From: Bradyrhizobium sp. RD5-C2
GTDB taxonomy: Bacteria; Pseudomonadota; Alphaproteobacteria; Rhizobiales; Xanthobacteraceae
DNA: 64,000 nucleotides
Direction: 5' to 3'
Assembly (NCBI RefSeq): GCF_019972155.1
Contig: NZ_BOVL01000007.1
Span: 186,001 to 250,000, forward strand
Part shown: in pieces, positions 34,496 through 42,307 of the stretch
Layout of the letters: the number at the start of each line of letters is the position of its first letter
How positions within the stretch are numbered: position 1 is the first letter of the stretch
Position numbers and translations under genes: made by a program
Notes under the pieces: model-generated
Seen by the model: the letters and a program-made list of their open reading frames with translations, nothing else
The model's database searches: none
What the model was told of the DNA's origin: nothing

Positions 34496-35917
34496 TCACT
34501 CGCCCTTCAAGCGCTGGCCCTCATGGACCCGTACCTGATCGGCGCCGCGGCTGCCGGCCGAGGACAGCCGCAGCGTGCTGAGCACCGCGCCCACGACGGC
34601 AAAGCCGACGCCGACCATCAGCGAGATCCTGGTGCCGTCGGCCGGATAGCGGGCCAGCAGCATCGCCACCAACGCCGCGCCGATGGTCTGTCCGAGCAGG
34701 CGCGCGGTCCCCAACATGCCGCTGGCGCCGCCCGAGCGCTCGCGCGGGGCGGCGGCGATCATGGTGCGGTTGTTCGGGGTCTGGAACAGGCCGAACCCCG
34801 CGCCGGCGAGCGCCATGCGCCAGATCACGTCGATCGGTGTCGCATGGACCGGCATGAACGCCAGCGTGCCCAAACCCAATGCGAACAGCAGCAGGCCGAT
34901 GCCGCCGAGCAGGCCGGCCGGGTAACGCTCGACCAGCCAGCCCGCGATCGGCGCTGCGAATGCGACCGCGATCGGCCACGGCGTGATCAAGAGGCCGATC
35001 TGCACCGCCGAATATCCGAAGTGGTTTTCGAGATAGAACGGCATCGCGACGAAGGCCAGCATCTGGCCGCAGAACGAGGCGATCGAGGTGCCGATCGACA
35101 GCGCGAAGATCGGAATCCGCAAGAGGTCGACCGGGAGCAGCGGTGAGGGCAGATGCTGTTGTCGCCGGTACAGCAGATGGGAAGCGACCGCGGCAATCGC
35201 GAACTCCAATGCGCAGAGATAGAGCGCCTCGCCATGGCCGGCACTGTCGATCGCGCTGATGCCGAACCCGAACGCGATGGCGCTCATCGCAGCGCTCTGC
35301 CAGTCGAAGGCGTGAACCGCGGGCCGGGTATGCGGCAGGAAGCGCCAGCCCAATGCCAGCGTGACGATGCCGAGCGGGACGTTGATGGCGAACAGATACG
35401 GCCAGGTGCCGACCGCCAGGATGACCGAGGCGATGGTCGGGCCGACCGCGGCCGAGATCGCGACCACCAGCGCGTTGACGCCGATGCCGCGGCCGAGCTG
35501 CGAATGCGGATAGATGAAGCGGACCAGCGCCGTATTGACGCTGAGGATGCCGGCAGCGCCGAACCCCTGCAGAATGCGGGCGACCGTCAGCAGCGGCAGC
35601 GTATGCGACAGCGCGCAGAACAGCGACGCCAGCGTGAACAGCAACAGCCCCGCCAGATAGACGCGGCGATAGCCGATGATCTCGCCGAGCGAGGCCAGCG
35701 GCAGCAGCGAGATCGTGATCGCGAGCTGATAGCCGTTGACGATCCAGATCGAGAAGGCGGGGCTGGCGTCAAGATCCCGGGCGATGGTCGGCAGCGCGAT
35801 GTTGGCGATCGAGCCGTCGACGACGGCCATCACGAGGCCGAGCGCGATCGTGAGAATGGCCCAATTGCGCTGCGGTTGCGGCAGCCCGTCGGGATGCTCA
35901 ATGATCGCGGACGACAT
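34496..35917 (-). CDS. MFS drug exporter, DHA2 (14-helix, EmrB/QacA) family
   Basis: 473-residue inner-membrane proton antiporter. The first helix motif L-x-M-A-V-V-D-G-S-I-A-N-I-A-L-P-T-I-A-R-D-L is the DHA2 motif D1. Motif A-like G-E-I-I-G-Y-R-R follows helix 2, and R-I-L-Q-G-F-G-A-A helix 4. Fourteen hydrophobic segments can be counted. Members export drugs, dyes or metabolites. No adaptor (EmrA) or regulator gene is adjacent. It is convergent with clpA and followed upstream by the PilZ gene. Confidence 0.88.
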   Translation of the reverse strand: MSSAIIEHPDGLPQPQRNWAILTIALGLVMAVVDGSIANIALPTIARDLDASPAFSIWIVNGYQLAITISLLPLASLGEIIGYRRVYLAGLLLFTLASLFCALSHTLPLLTVARILQGFGAAGILSVNTALVRFIYPHSQLGRGIGVNALVVAISAAVGPTIASVILAVGTWPYLFAINVPLGIVTLALGWRFLPHTRPAVHAFDWQSAAMSAIAFGFGISAIDSAGHGEALYLCALEFAIAAVASHLLYRRQQHLPSPLLPVDLLRIPIFALSIGTSIASFCGQMLAFVAMPFYLENHFGYSAVQIGLLITPWPIAVAFAAPIAGWLVERYPAGLLGGIGLLLFALGLGTLAFMPVHATPIDVIWRMALAGAGFGLFQTPNNRTMIAAAPRERSGGASGMLGTARLLGQTIGAALVAMLLARYPADGTRISLMVGVGFAVVGAVLSTLRLSSAGSRGADQVRVHEGQRLKGE

Positions 35918-36004
35918 GTCGTGAAATGGCTCTCGGTTCCAGCATGGGCGGGCTTACCGGATGCTGGATTAACCTGGCCTTTGCAACCCCCGAAATGACA
36001 GATA

Positions 36005-36029
36005 CCGGCCGCGATCGAAACGCGGCCGG
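36005..36029. terminator. Hairpin downstream of the PilZ gene
   Basis: CCGGCCGCG and CGCGGCCGG (9 bp, 7-base loop) lie 19 bp beyond the PilZ stop on the reverse strand. No T tract follows, so termination is only a possibility. Confidence 0.4.
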
Positions 36030-36047
36030 GGAGCTGCCGGAGGACGC

Positions 36048-36401
36048 TCAGCCCTGGCCGAGCAGTTCCTTGATCCGCCGCTGCAGCTGCCGCTTCTTGA
36101 TCTCGCTGCGGCGGACCCGCTCGTCGAGATCGCTGACCGGGGTGTCCGAGGTCATGATCCGGAACGCGAGGCCGACCTTGTTGGCCTGGCGCCAGATCAT
36201 CCGCGCCAGGAATGAGCGGCCCTTGCGCGCGACGTTGAGATTCATCTCTTCGGGCAGTCGCGTGGCGTCGCCAAATTCGACGCAGGCGCCGCCTTCACTG
36301 ATGTTGCGGACAACGCAATCCATCGTCGAGCCTCGCTCATTGATCTCCGCAACCGCACCGTAAAACACCTTGTCACGCGGGCTCTGGCGCCGGTCCTGCA
36401 T
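36048..36401 (-). CDS. PilZ domain protein
   Basis: 117-residue protein with a PilZ fold, the c-di-GMP receptor domain. The N-terminus has D-R-R-Q-S-P-R-D-K-V-F-Y, containing an R-x-x-x-R-like basic motif (R4-R5, R9). This is followed by C-V-V-R-N-I-S-E-G-G-A-C-V-E-F, the D/N-x-S-x-x-G motif. The C-terminal 30 residues are a charged helix. A strong AGGAGG precedes the ATG at 36401. It probably couples c-di-GMP level to motility or surface behaviour; pleD at 54667 is a potential c-di-GMP source. Confidence 0.88.
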   Translation of the reverse strand: MQDRRQSPRDKVFYGAVAEINERGSTMDCVVRNISEGGACVEFGDATRLPEEMNLNVARKGRSFLARMIWRQANKVGLAFRIMTSDTPVSDLDERVRRSEIKKRQLQRRIKELLGQG

Positions 36402-36552
36402 GGGAAATCCTCCTAAATTAACGGCAGGACTGTACCGGTCCGGGCACGCGAAAAGAAGGGTACGAACGGAACCCGTTGGAGTTAGTGTAAATTGTTTGCA
36501 TCTGTGAAGGTCCGGATTCCCGGCTATTTTGCGCCGCAAACCACCTGAGAAG

Positions 36553-37509
36553 TCAGTTCGGCACCCGGCTGTGCCGCCAATCGCGCGGAGAAAGGCCGTA
36601 ATGGTCGCGGAATACGCGGCCGAAATGCGAGAGATCGTTAAAGCCCCAGGCGAACGCAATCTCGCCGATGTGGCGATGCGCGTGTGCCGGTGAGGCGAGG
36701 TCGCGCTTGCAGCGCTCCAGCCGCTGCGCCAGCACGAAGCGCTGGAATGAAGTGTCCTCGTCGGCCAGCAGGCTGTTGACGTAGCGCGGCGAGATGCCGA
36801 GCGCCGCGGCGGTCTCGGTGAGGCTGAGCTCGGGGTTGGGCAGATGCGCGAGCACATGCGCCTTCAGCCGGTAGAGCAGGGCGGAGCGGTGGGTCGAGGC
36901 CGGTAGCGCCGCGCCGCCGAGCCGCTCGCTGATCGCCATCGCGAGCAGGTCGGCGGCCTGATCGGCGAGGCGGATCGCATTATCCGGATCGAGCTTGTCG
37001 GCGATCTCCGAGAGCCCGCTGATGAAATGCCAGGCGAGCCGCTGCACCGGGCGATCCGATGTGAATGTGGTCGCCGTCAGGCTCTGGGTGCCGGCAAAGC
37101 GCCGGTGCAGCATCGCGCGCGGCACCTGGAAGATGGTCTGCGTGAAGTCGTCGTTGAAGCGCAGCTCATACGGGCGCGTGGTGTCGTAGAACGCAAACTC
37201 GCCCGGCTGGATCACGGTCTCGCGGCCGTCCTGCACGACGGCGCCCGCGCCACTTTGGCCGAGCGCGAACAGAACAAAATCCTCGCTGGTGCGTGCGATC
37301 CGCGACGGCGTGCGCAGCACGCGCTGCCGGCCCGACGAGACGACGGAGCATTTCACCGTGCCGAGTTGCGCGCTGGTGATGGCGCCGTGGAAGGCGGTGC
37401 CGAGATCGGACTTGCAGTCGAGTTGCACGAACACGTCACAGACGATGTCGCGCCAGAGTGCCAGGCGCCGATGCGTGGGCGCGACTTCCGTGGTGAACAG
37501 GGCCGGCAT
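36553..37509 (-). CDS. AraC-family regulator (AraC-binding-like domain), probable NitR-type regulator
   Basis: 318-residue regulator: an N-terminal AraC_binding_2-type domain (about 30-190, with W-R-D-I-V-C-D-V-F and Q-P-G-E-F-A-F-Y-D-T-T-R-P-Y) and a C-terminal AraC/XylS double helix-turn-helix (about 215-315, with S-L-T-E-T-A-A-A-L-G-I-S-P-R-Y and H-I-G-E-I-A-F-A-W-G-F-N-D-L-S-H-F). A strong GGAGG precedes the start. It is divergent from the nitrilase/aldoxime dehydratase genes, matching the position of NitR-like activators in known aldoxime-nitrile clusters. Confidence 0.88.
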   Translation of the reverse strand: MPALFTTEVAPTHRRLALWRDIVCDVFVQLDCKSDLGTAFHGAITSAQLGTVKCSVVSSGRQRVLRTPSRIARTSEDFVLFALGQSGAGAVVQDGRETVIQPGEFAFYDTTRPYELRFNDDFTQTIFQVPRAMLHRRFAGTQSLTATTFTSDRPVQRLAWHFISGLSEIADKLDPDNAIRLADQAADLLAMAISERLGGAALPASTHRSALLYRLKAHVLAHLPNPELSLTETAAALGISPRYVNSLLADEDTSFQRFVLAQRLERCKRDLASPAHAHRHIGEIAFAWGFNDLSHFGRVFRDHYGLSPRDWRHSRVPN

Positions 37510-37529
37510 GAATTCCTCCCTTCACGAGT

Positions 37530-37550
37530 GCAAACGCTGGCCACGCAAAC
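37530..37550 (+). promoter_or_regulatory. Direct repeat, candidate AraC-regulator site
   Basis: GCAAAC occurs at 37530-37535 and again at 37545-37550, starts 15 bp apart. It lies in the gap between the AraC gene and the nitrilase gene. AraC-type proteins bind direct repeats of about this spacing. The motif is short, so support is weak. Confidence 0.25.
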
Positions 37551-37717
37551 AAGGCAAGCTTCGTACCGGGGACGGCCGGGGGAATCGCCTCCGCAGTCGA
37601 ATTTTCCTTCCGTCCTGGTCGAACGGCGTTCCCGGTCCCGGGGCAGCATGATGTCAGAGGCCGCTAGGCCCGATCAAGTACGAACCGGCCAGAGTGGCCG
37701 CCTGCGAGGAGGACAAC

Positions 37718-38725
37718 ATGGGCATCGAACATCCGAAATATCGCGTTGCGGTGGTGCAGGCCGCGCCTGCCTGGCTCGACCTCGACGCCTCCATCGCCAA
37801 GAGCATTGCCTTGATCGAGGAGGCCGCCGCCAAGGGGGCCAAGCTGATCGCGTTCCCCGAGGCCTTCATCCCCGGCTATCCCTGGTACATCTGGCTGGAC
37901 TCGCCGGCCTGGGCGATCGGGCGCGGCTTCGTGCAGCGCTATTTCGACAACTCGCTGAGCTATGACAGCCCGCAGGCCGAGAAGCTGCGGCTCGCCGTGA
38001 AGAAGGCCGGCATGACCGCGGTGCTCGGCCTGTCCGAGCGCGACGGCGGCAGCCTCTATTTGGCGCAATGGCTGATCGGGCCCGACGGCGAGACCATCGC
38101 CAAGCGGCGCAAGCTGCGGCCGACCCACGCCGAGCGCACCGTCTACGGCGAGGGCGACGGCAGCGATCTTGCGGTGCATGACCGCCCTGGCATCGGCCGC
38201 CTCGGCGCGCTGTGCTGCTGGGAGCATCTGCAGCCGCTGTCGAAATACGCGATGTACGCCCAGAACGAGCAGGTGCATGTCGCGGCCTGGCCGAGCTTCT
38301 CGCTGTACGATCCGTTCGCGCCGGCGCTCGGCTGGGAGGTCAACAACGCGGCCTCGCGGGTCTATGCGGTTGAAGGCTCGTGCTTCGTGCTGGCGCCCTG
38401 TGCGACGGTCTCGCAGGCGATGATCGACGAGATGTGCGACCGCGACGACAAACACGCGCTGCTGCATGTCGGCGGCGGACACGCCGCGATCTACGGGCCG
38501 GACGGCAGCTCGATCGCCGAGAAGCTGCCGCCCGACCAGGAGGGCCTGCTGCTCGCCGATATCGATCTCGGCGCGATCGGGGTCGCCAAGAACGCCGCCG
38601 ACCCGGCCGGGCATTATTCGCGGCCCGACGTCACGCGCCTGCTGCTGAACAAGAAGCCATCGAAGCGCGTCGAGCATTTCGCGCTGCCGCTCGACATCGA
38701 AGAGATCGACGCGGCCGCGAGCTGA
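37718..38725 (+). CDS. Nitrilase (carbon-nitrogen hydrolase)
   Basis: 335-residue aliphatic or arylaceto-type nitrilase converting nitriles to carboxylic acids and ammonia. The catalytic triad is Glu48 (F-P-E-A-F), Lys132 (R-K-L-R-P-T-H-A-E) and Cys167 (L-C-C-W-E-H), with the typical nitrilase P-G-Y-P near residue 52 and the C-terminal G-H-Y-S-R-P-D. Start ATG 37718 with GAGGAGG 6 bases upstream. It is followed 30 bp later by the aldoxime dehydratase, so the product of that enzyme is its likely substrate. Together they form an aldoxime to nitrile to acid pathway that releases ammonium. Confidence 0.93.
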   Translation: MGIEHPKYRVAVVQAAPAWLDLDASIAKSIALIEEAAAKGAKLIAFPEAFIPGYPWYIWLDSPAWAIGRGFVQRYFDNSLSYDSPQAEKLRLAVKKAGMTAVLGLSERDGGSLYLAQWLIGPDGETIAKRRKLRPTHAERTVYGEGDGSDLAVHDRPGIGRLGALCCWEHLQPLSKYAMYAQNEQVHVAAWPSFSLYDPFAPALGWEVNNAASRVYAVEGSCFVLAPCATVSQAMIDEMCDRDDKHALLHVGGGHAAIYGPDGSSIAEKLPPDQEGLLLADIDLGAIGVAKNAADPAGHYSRPDVTRLLLNKKPSKRVEHFALPLDIEEIDAAAS

Positions 38726-38755
38726 ACGCCTGACATCAAACCGGAGGCGACTGCC

Positions 38756-39808
38756 ATGGAATCCGCGATTCCCTCTCATCTGCAAACAGCGCGCTCCCGT
38801 CATCGTCGTGTGCCCGACGATTACGCGCCGCCTTATCCCTCGTTCGTCGCGCGCCACAAGCCCGCGGTCGCAAGCGTCATCATGGCCTATTTCGGCGTGC
38901 AATATCGTGGCGAGCCGACCGCCGCGGTGGCCGAGGCACTGGCACTGATCGCAATGCGCTTTGCCGGTGAGAACGGCCCGACGCATTGGGACCGCGCGCA
39001 ATATGTCGACCAGGCCGGCTTCTCCAACGTCGTCTCGGTCGCCTATTGGGACGATGCCGGGCGTTTCGATAGCTGGTTCGAGGCCGCGCGCGAGGCCTGG
39101 ACTGGCAGCGGCGCCAGCGATGGCGTCGGCCGCTTCATCGAGGTGCTACGGCCGAATGTCGAGCGTTACGAGACTTTGTTCTCGTCGCTCGGCCGCCCCG
39201 AGGGCGTCGCGGTCCTTGCCGACGGCATGAGCGCCGAGGTGCAGGAGCATGCGTACTGGGGCGGCATGCGCGACCGCATCCCGCTGTCGCAGACTGACGC
39301 GATGACGCCCGGCGGCGAACCGCGCGTGATCCGCGACGGCGCGCGCATCCGGGTGGTCGCGCATGACAATCTGTGCCTGATCCGTTCCGGCCAGGACTGG
39401 AGCGACACCGAGGCGTCGGAGCGCAAGATGTATCTCGACGATGTCGAGCCGGTGCTGCGCGAGGGCATGGATTTCCTGCGCGACGACGGCGTGCCGATCG
39501 GCTGCTACGCCAACCGCTACATGCGCGTCGTCGATGCAGATGGACGGTTGACGGAAAAGTCCTACGGCCAGAGCTGGTGGAAGTCTCTCGCGGCGCTGGA
39601 GCGCTGGGCGGAATCGCATCCGACCCATGTCCGGATCTTCGGCGCGGCGATGAAGTATCTGTCGACCTTGGGACCGGCCGCAAAGCTCAGGCTGTATCAC
39701 GAGGTCACGGTTGCCGCCGCCGACGAGCAGTTCTTTGAGTATCTCGGCTGCCACGAACGAACCGGCATGCTGGGCGCGGTACAGGTGGAGGCTGCACCAG
39801 CCCGCTGA
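38756..39808 (+). CDS. oxd: Heme-dependent aldoxime dehydratase (phenylacetaldoxime dehydratase)
   Basis: 350-residue cytosolic b-type heme enzyme that dehydrates aldoximes to nitriles. Family landmarks: P-P-Y-P-S-F and the A-Y-F-G-V-Q-Y segment early, T-H-W-D-R-A-Q-Y-V-D, and Y-W-G-G-M-R-D-R-I-P (Arg172/174, counterpart of the catalytic Arg). Further on are I-R-S211-G-Q-D-W (catalytic Ser), H-P-T-H291-V-R-I-F (proximal heme ligand) and L-R-L-Y-H315-E-V (distal His). These positions fit the characterised Rhodococcus and Pseudomonas enzymes as I recall them (Ser219, His299, His320). GGAGGCGA precedes the ATG. Cotranscribed with nitrilase. Confidence 0.92.
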   Translation: MESAIPSHLQTARSRHRRVPDDYAPPYPSFVARHKPAVASVIMAYFGVQYRGEPTAAVAEALALIAMRFAGENGPTHWDRAQYVDQAGFSNVVSVAYWDDAGRFDSWFEAAREAWTGSGASDGVGRFIEVLRPNVERYETLFSSLGRPEGVAVLADGMSAEVQEHAYWGGMRDRIPLSQTDAMTPGGEPRVIRDGARIRVVAHDNLCLIRSGQDWSDTEASERKMYLDDVEPVLREGMDFLRDDGVPIGCYANRYMRVVDADGRLTEKSYGQSWWKSLAALERWAESHPTHVRIFGAAMKYLSTLGPAAKLRLYHEVTVAAADEQFFEYLGCHERTGMLGAVQVEAAPAR

Positions 39809-40189
39809 CGCGAGTTGCATTCAAAATATCGAAAACAACCCCATGCACAGTAGTCGGTGGCTGCCGGCGTTCGACACGGCAGCTTGACGCGTCGGGCAAA
39901 TCAGCGGTAGACTTCTATTATTCAGAAGTGCAGGCGCACCTCAGCTTGCTCAGTGTCATCACCCGCGAAAGCGGGTGATCCAGTATTCTAGAGACGTCTG
40001 TGCTTGAGCTGAGAGGCCACGGCGTACTGCCCGGTCCATGTGCGCAATTGCGCACAGGCCGGGCGATGACAGCGGTGGACGACGATATAGCCCTCAATGC
40101 GATCCGATCTAAGAGCCGGCTTCGCTCGTCTCGCGCCCGAAAGCGGGAGGGTGTAGCGAGCGCGGCGTCAGGCCGTTCTAGCCAAACTT
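39809..40189. other. Gap of 381 bp holding a palindromic repeat
   Basis: No gene recognised between the aldoxime dehydratase and the convergent LysR gene. The central part (39955-40070) is a dispersed repeat described separately; a short frame over it is not protein-like. Confidence 0.5.
39955..40070 (+). repeat. Palindromic dispersed repeat, GATCCAGTATTC family, copy 1
   Basis: 116-bp element starting GTCATCACCCG and ending GCGATGAC. It contains the hairpin CACCCGC-GAAA-GCGGGTG at the left end, the word GATCCAGTATTC, GGCGTACTG, and a second hairpin with GTGCGCAATTGCGCAC. It shares the GATCCAGTATTC and GCGTACTG words with the element at 42167-42268, which lies in opposite orientation. Confidence 0.75.
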
Positions 40190-41041
40190 CTACGGCCGCA
40201 GCCGGCCGCCGCGTTCCGTAATGGCCTGCGCCAGTTCGACCGCCGGGCCGCGTCTGGTCCGGCGGGCGGTGCGGACCACGAACTCGACGCTGCCGAGCGG
40301 TGGCAGGCCTGACGCAGGCATTGCTTCGAGTCCATCCGGGATCAAGCCCTGCGCCTGCGGGGTGATGCCGAGACCGGCGAGCGCCGCGGCGCGCAGGCCG
40401 CTGAGGCTGCCGCTGGAGCAGACGATGCGCCAGGGCCGTCCGAACCGCTCCATCGCCTCCAGCACCACGCTGTGGCTGACGCTGGGTGGCGCGTAGAGGA
40501 TCAGGGGCAGGGGCTGGTCGGGATCGAGCCGCATGCCGGGCGCACCGGTCCACACCAGGCGGTCCTGCCATACCAGCTGGCCCTGTGCGTCGCCGGGCCG
40601 CCGCTTACCGAGCACGAGGTCGAGCTCGCCGGCGTCGAGCTGCTGGTACAGCACGGCGCTGAGGCCGATCGTCAGCTCGAGATCGACCTGTGGGTGACGG
40701 CGGACGAAGTCGCGCAGCAGATCGGGCAGGCGTGAACTGGCAAAATCTTCCGCGGCGCCGAACCGGACCTTCCCGCGCACCTGCGACCCCGCGAAGTAGT
40801 CGCGGGCGCGCGCATTGGCCTCGAGGATCGGGCGCGCAAAGCCCGCCATCGCCTCGCCGTCCGCGGTCAGCACGACCGAATGGGTGTCGCGCACGAACAG
40901 GCGGCGCCCCGCGGCGGCCTCGAGCTTGCGGATGTGCTGGCTGACGGTCGACTGCTTCAGGCCGAGGCGGCGGCCGGCTTCGGTGAAGTTCTGTGTCTGC
41001 ACCACGGTCAGGAAGGTTTCGAGCTGGACCGGGTCGAGCAT
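40190..41041 (-). CDS. LysR-family transcriptional regulator
   Basis: 283-residue LTTR. The N-terminal winged helix (1-60) has L-E-T-F-L-T-V-V-Q-T-Q-N-F-T-E-A-G-R-R-L-G-L-K-Q-S-T-V-S-Q-H-I-R-K-L-E. The C-terminal periplasmic-binding-protein-like effector domain (about 90-280) begins V-R-F-G-A-A-E-D-F. Divergent from the SBF-type transporter gene with a T-N11-A palindrome between, so it most likely controls that transporter in response to an anionic effector. Confidence 0.92.
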   Translation of the reverse strand: MLDPVQLETFLTVVQTQNFTEAGRRLGLKQSTVSQHIRKLEAAAGRRLFVRDTHSVVLTADGEAMAGFARPILEANARARDYFAGSQVRGKVRFGAAEDFASSRLPDLLRDFVRRHPQVDLELTIGLSAVLYQQLDAGELDLVLGKRRPGDAQGQLVWQDRLVWTGAPGMRLDPDQPLPLILYAPPSVSHSVVLEAMERFGRPWRIVCSSGSLSGLRAAALAGLGITPQAQGLIPDGLEAMPASGLPPLGSVEFVVRTARRTRRGPAVELAQAITERGGRLRP

Positions 41042-41054
41042 GGCAGCGTTCCAT

Positions 41055-41071
41055 CATTACATAACGTAATG
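41055..41071. promoter_or_regulatory. LysR-type operator (T-N11-A palindrome)
   Basis: CATTAC-ATAAC-GTAATG: perfect 6-bp arms with a 5-bp spacer, containing the T-N11-A core of LysR boxes. It starts 14 bp before the LysR gene start and 75 bp before the transporter ATG, as expected for an autoregulatory and activator site. Confidence 0.65.
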
Positions 41072-41145
41072 ACAATAACATCGGTAAGCGCGGTTCACAA
41101 TCGGCATGGGGAGAGCCATTTTGCGGTGAAAGAAAGGAAGCCACC

Positions 41146-42150
41146 ATGACCATCAGCCGCCTGCGCTCATTTTTGCCCGTCGACCCCTACATCGCCGCCA
41201 TCGTCGGCATGGTCGGCCTCGCCACCTTGCTGCCGCTGCACGGGCAGGGCACCGTGATCGGCGGCTACGCCACTGATGCCGCGATCGCGCTGCTGTTCTT
41301 CCTCCACGGCGCCCGGCTGTCGACGACGGAGGCGCTGGTCGGCGCCCGGCACTGGCGGCTGCACCTCGTGATCTTCCTGTCGACCTTTGCCCTGTTCCCG
41401 CTGCTCGGCCTCGCGGCGCATGCGCTGGCGCCGCATCTGCTGACGCCGGCGCTGTGGGCGGGCGTGATCCTGATCTGCATCCTCCCGTCGACGGTGCAGT
41501 CGTCGGTCGCCTTCACCTCGATCGCGCACGGCAATGTGTCGGCGGCGCTGTGCTCGGCGACCGCCTCCAACCTGCTCGGCATCGTCGCGACGCCGCTGCT
41601 GGCGGGCGTGCTGCTCTCCAGCCATGGCGGGTTCTCCGGCAATGCCGCACTCGACATCGTCGTGCAGCTGTTGCTGCCGTTCGTGGCTGGGCAATTGTCG
41701 CGTCCGCTGATCGGCCGCTGGGTCGAGCGGCATCACGCGATGCTCGGCCTAGTCGACCGCGGCTCGATCCTCCTGATCGTCTACACCGCGTTCAGCGACG
41801 GCGTCAGCCACGGCATCTGGCATCAGGTCAACGCGACGCAGATGGCCATCGTGCTCGGCCTCGATGCGCTGCTGCTGGCGGTCGTGCTGCTGATCACCAA
41901 TTTCGGCAGCCAGCTGCTCGGCTTCTCGCGCGCCGACCGCATCGCCATCATGTTCTGCGGCTCGAAGAAGAGCCTCGCGAGCGGATTGCCGATGGCCAGC
42001 GTGCTGCTCGCCGGGCAGTCGGTCGGCCTGATCGTGCTGCCGCTGATGCTGTTTCACCAGATTCAGCTGATGACCTGCGCCGCGCTGGCGCGGCGTTATG
42101 CGGGCAGCGAGGAAGGGTCGTCACATGATGTCGCCCGGGCGCATGCGTAG
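41146..42150 (+). CDS. Bile acid:sodium symporter (SBF-like, PF13593) family protein
   Basis: 334-residue membrane protein of the SBF/BASS superfamily with ten hydrophobic segments. Typical features are the F-F-L-H-G-A-R-L-S loop, I-L-P-S-T-V-Q-S-S-V-A-F-T (crossover region in helix 4) and the pseudo-repeat C-G-S-K-K-S-L-A-S-G-L-P-M-A in the second half. It probably takes up or exports an organic anion with sodium or protons. The LysR regulator is divergent. A repeat element follows the stop. Confidence 0.87.
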   Translation: MTISRLRSFLPVDPYIAAIVGMVGLATLLPLHGQGTVIGGYATDAAIALLFFLHGARLSTTEALVGARHWRLHLVIFLSTFALFPLLGLAAHALAPHLLTPALWAGVILICILPSTVQSSVAFTSIAHGNVSAALCSATASNLLGIVATPLLAGVLLSSHGGFSGNAALDIVVQLLLPFVAGQLSRPLIGRWVERHHAMLGLVDRGSILLIVYTAFSDGVSHGIWHQVNATQMAIVLGLDALLLAVVLLITNFGSQLLGFSRADRIAIMFCGSKKSLASGLPMASVLLAGQSVGLIVLPLMLFHQIQLMTCAALARRYAGSEEGSSHDVARAHA

Positions 42151-42166
42151 GCATTTCGCCCTCGCT

Positions 42167-42268
42167 GTCGTCCCCCGGCTTGACCGGGGGACCCAGTACG
42201 CCGCGGCTTCTCCGTGATCGGCTGGTGTCTCTGGAATACTGGATCGCCCGGTCGAGCCGGGCGATGAC
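42167..42268 (-). repeat. Palindromic dispersed repeat, GATCCAGTATTC family, copy 2
   Basis: 102-bp element. On the reverse strand it starts GTCATCGCCCGG, has a CGCCCGG/CCGGGCG hairpin, GATCCAGTATTCCAG, GCGTACTG, then a CCCCCGG/CCGGGGG hairpin and ends GACGAC. It is the inverted homologue of the element at 39955-40070; the two bracket the LysR and transporter genes. Confidence 0.75.
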
Positions 42269-42307
42269 ACTGTCAGTTAGGCGAGCAATGGGTCTTAACA
42301 CCCAGCC

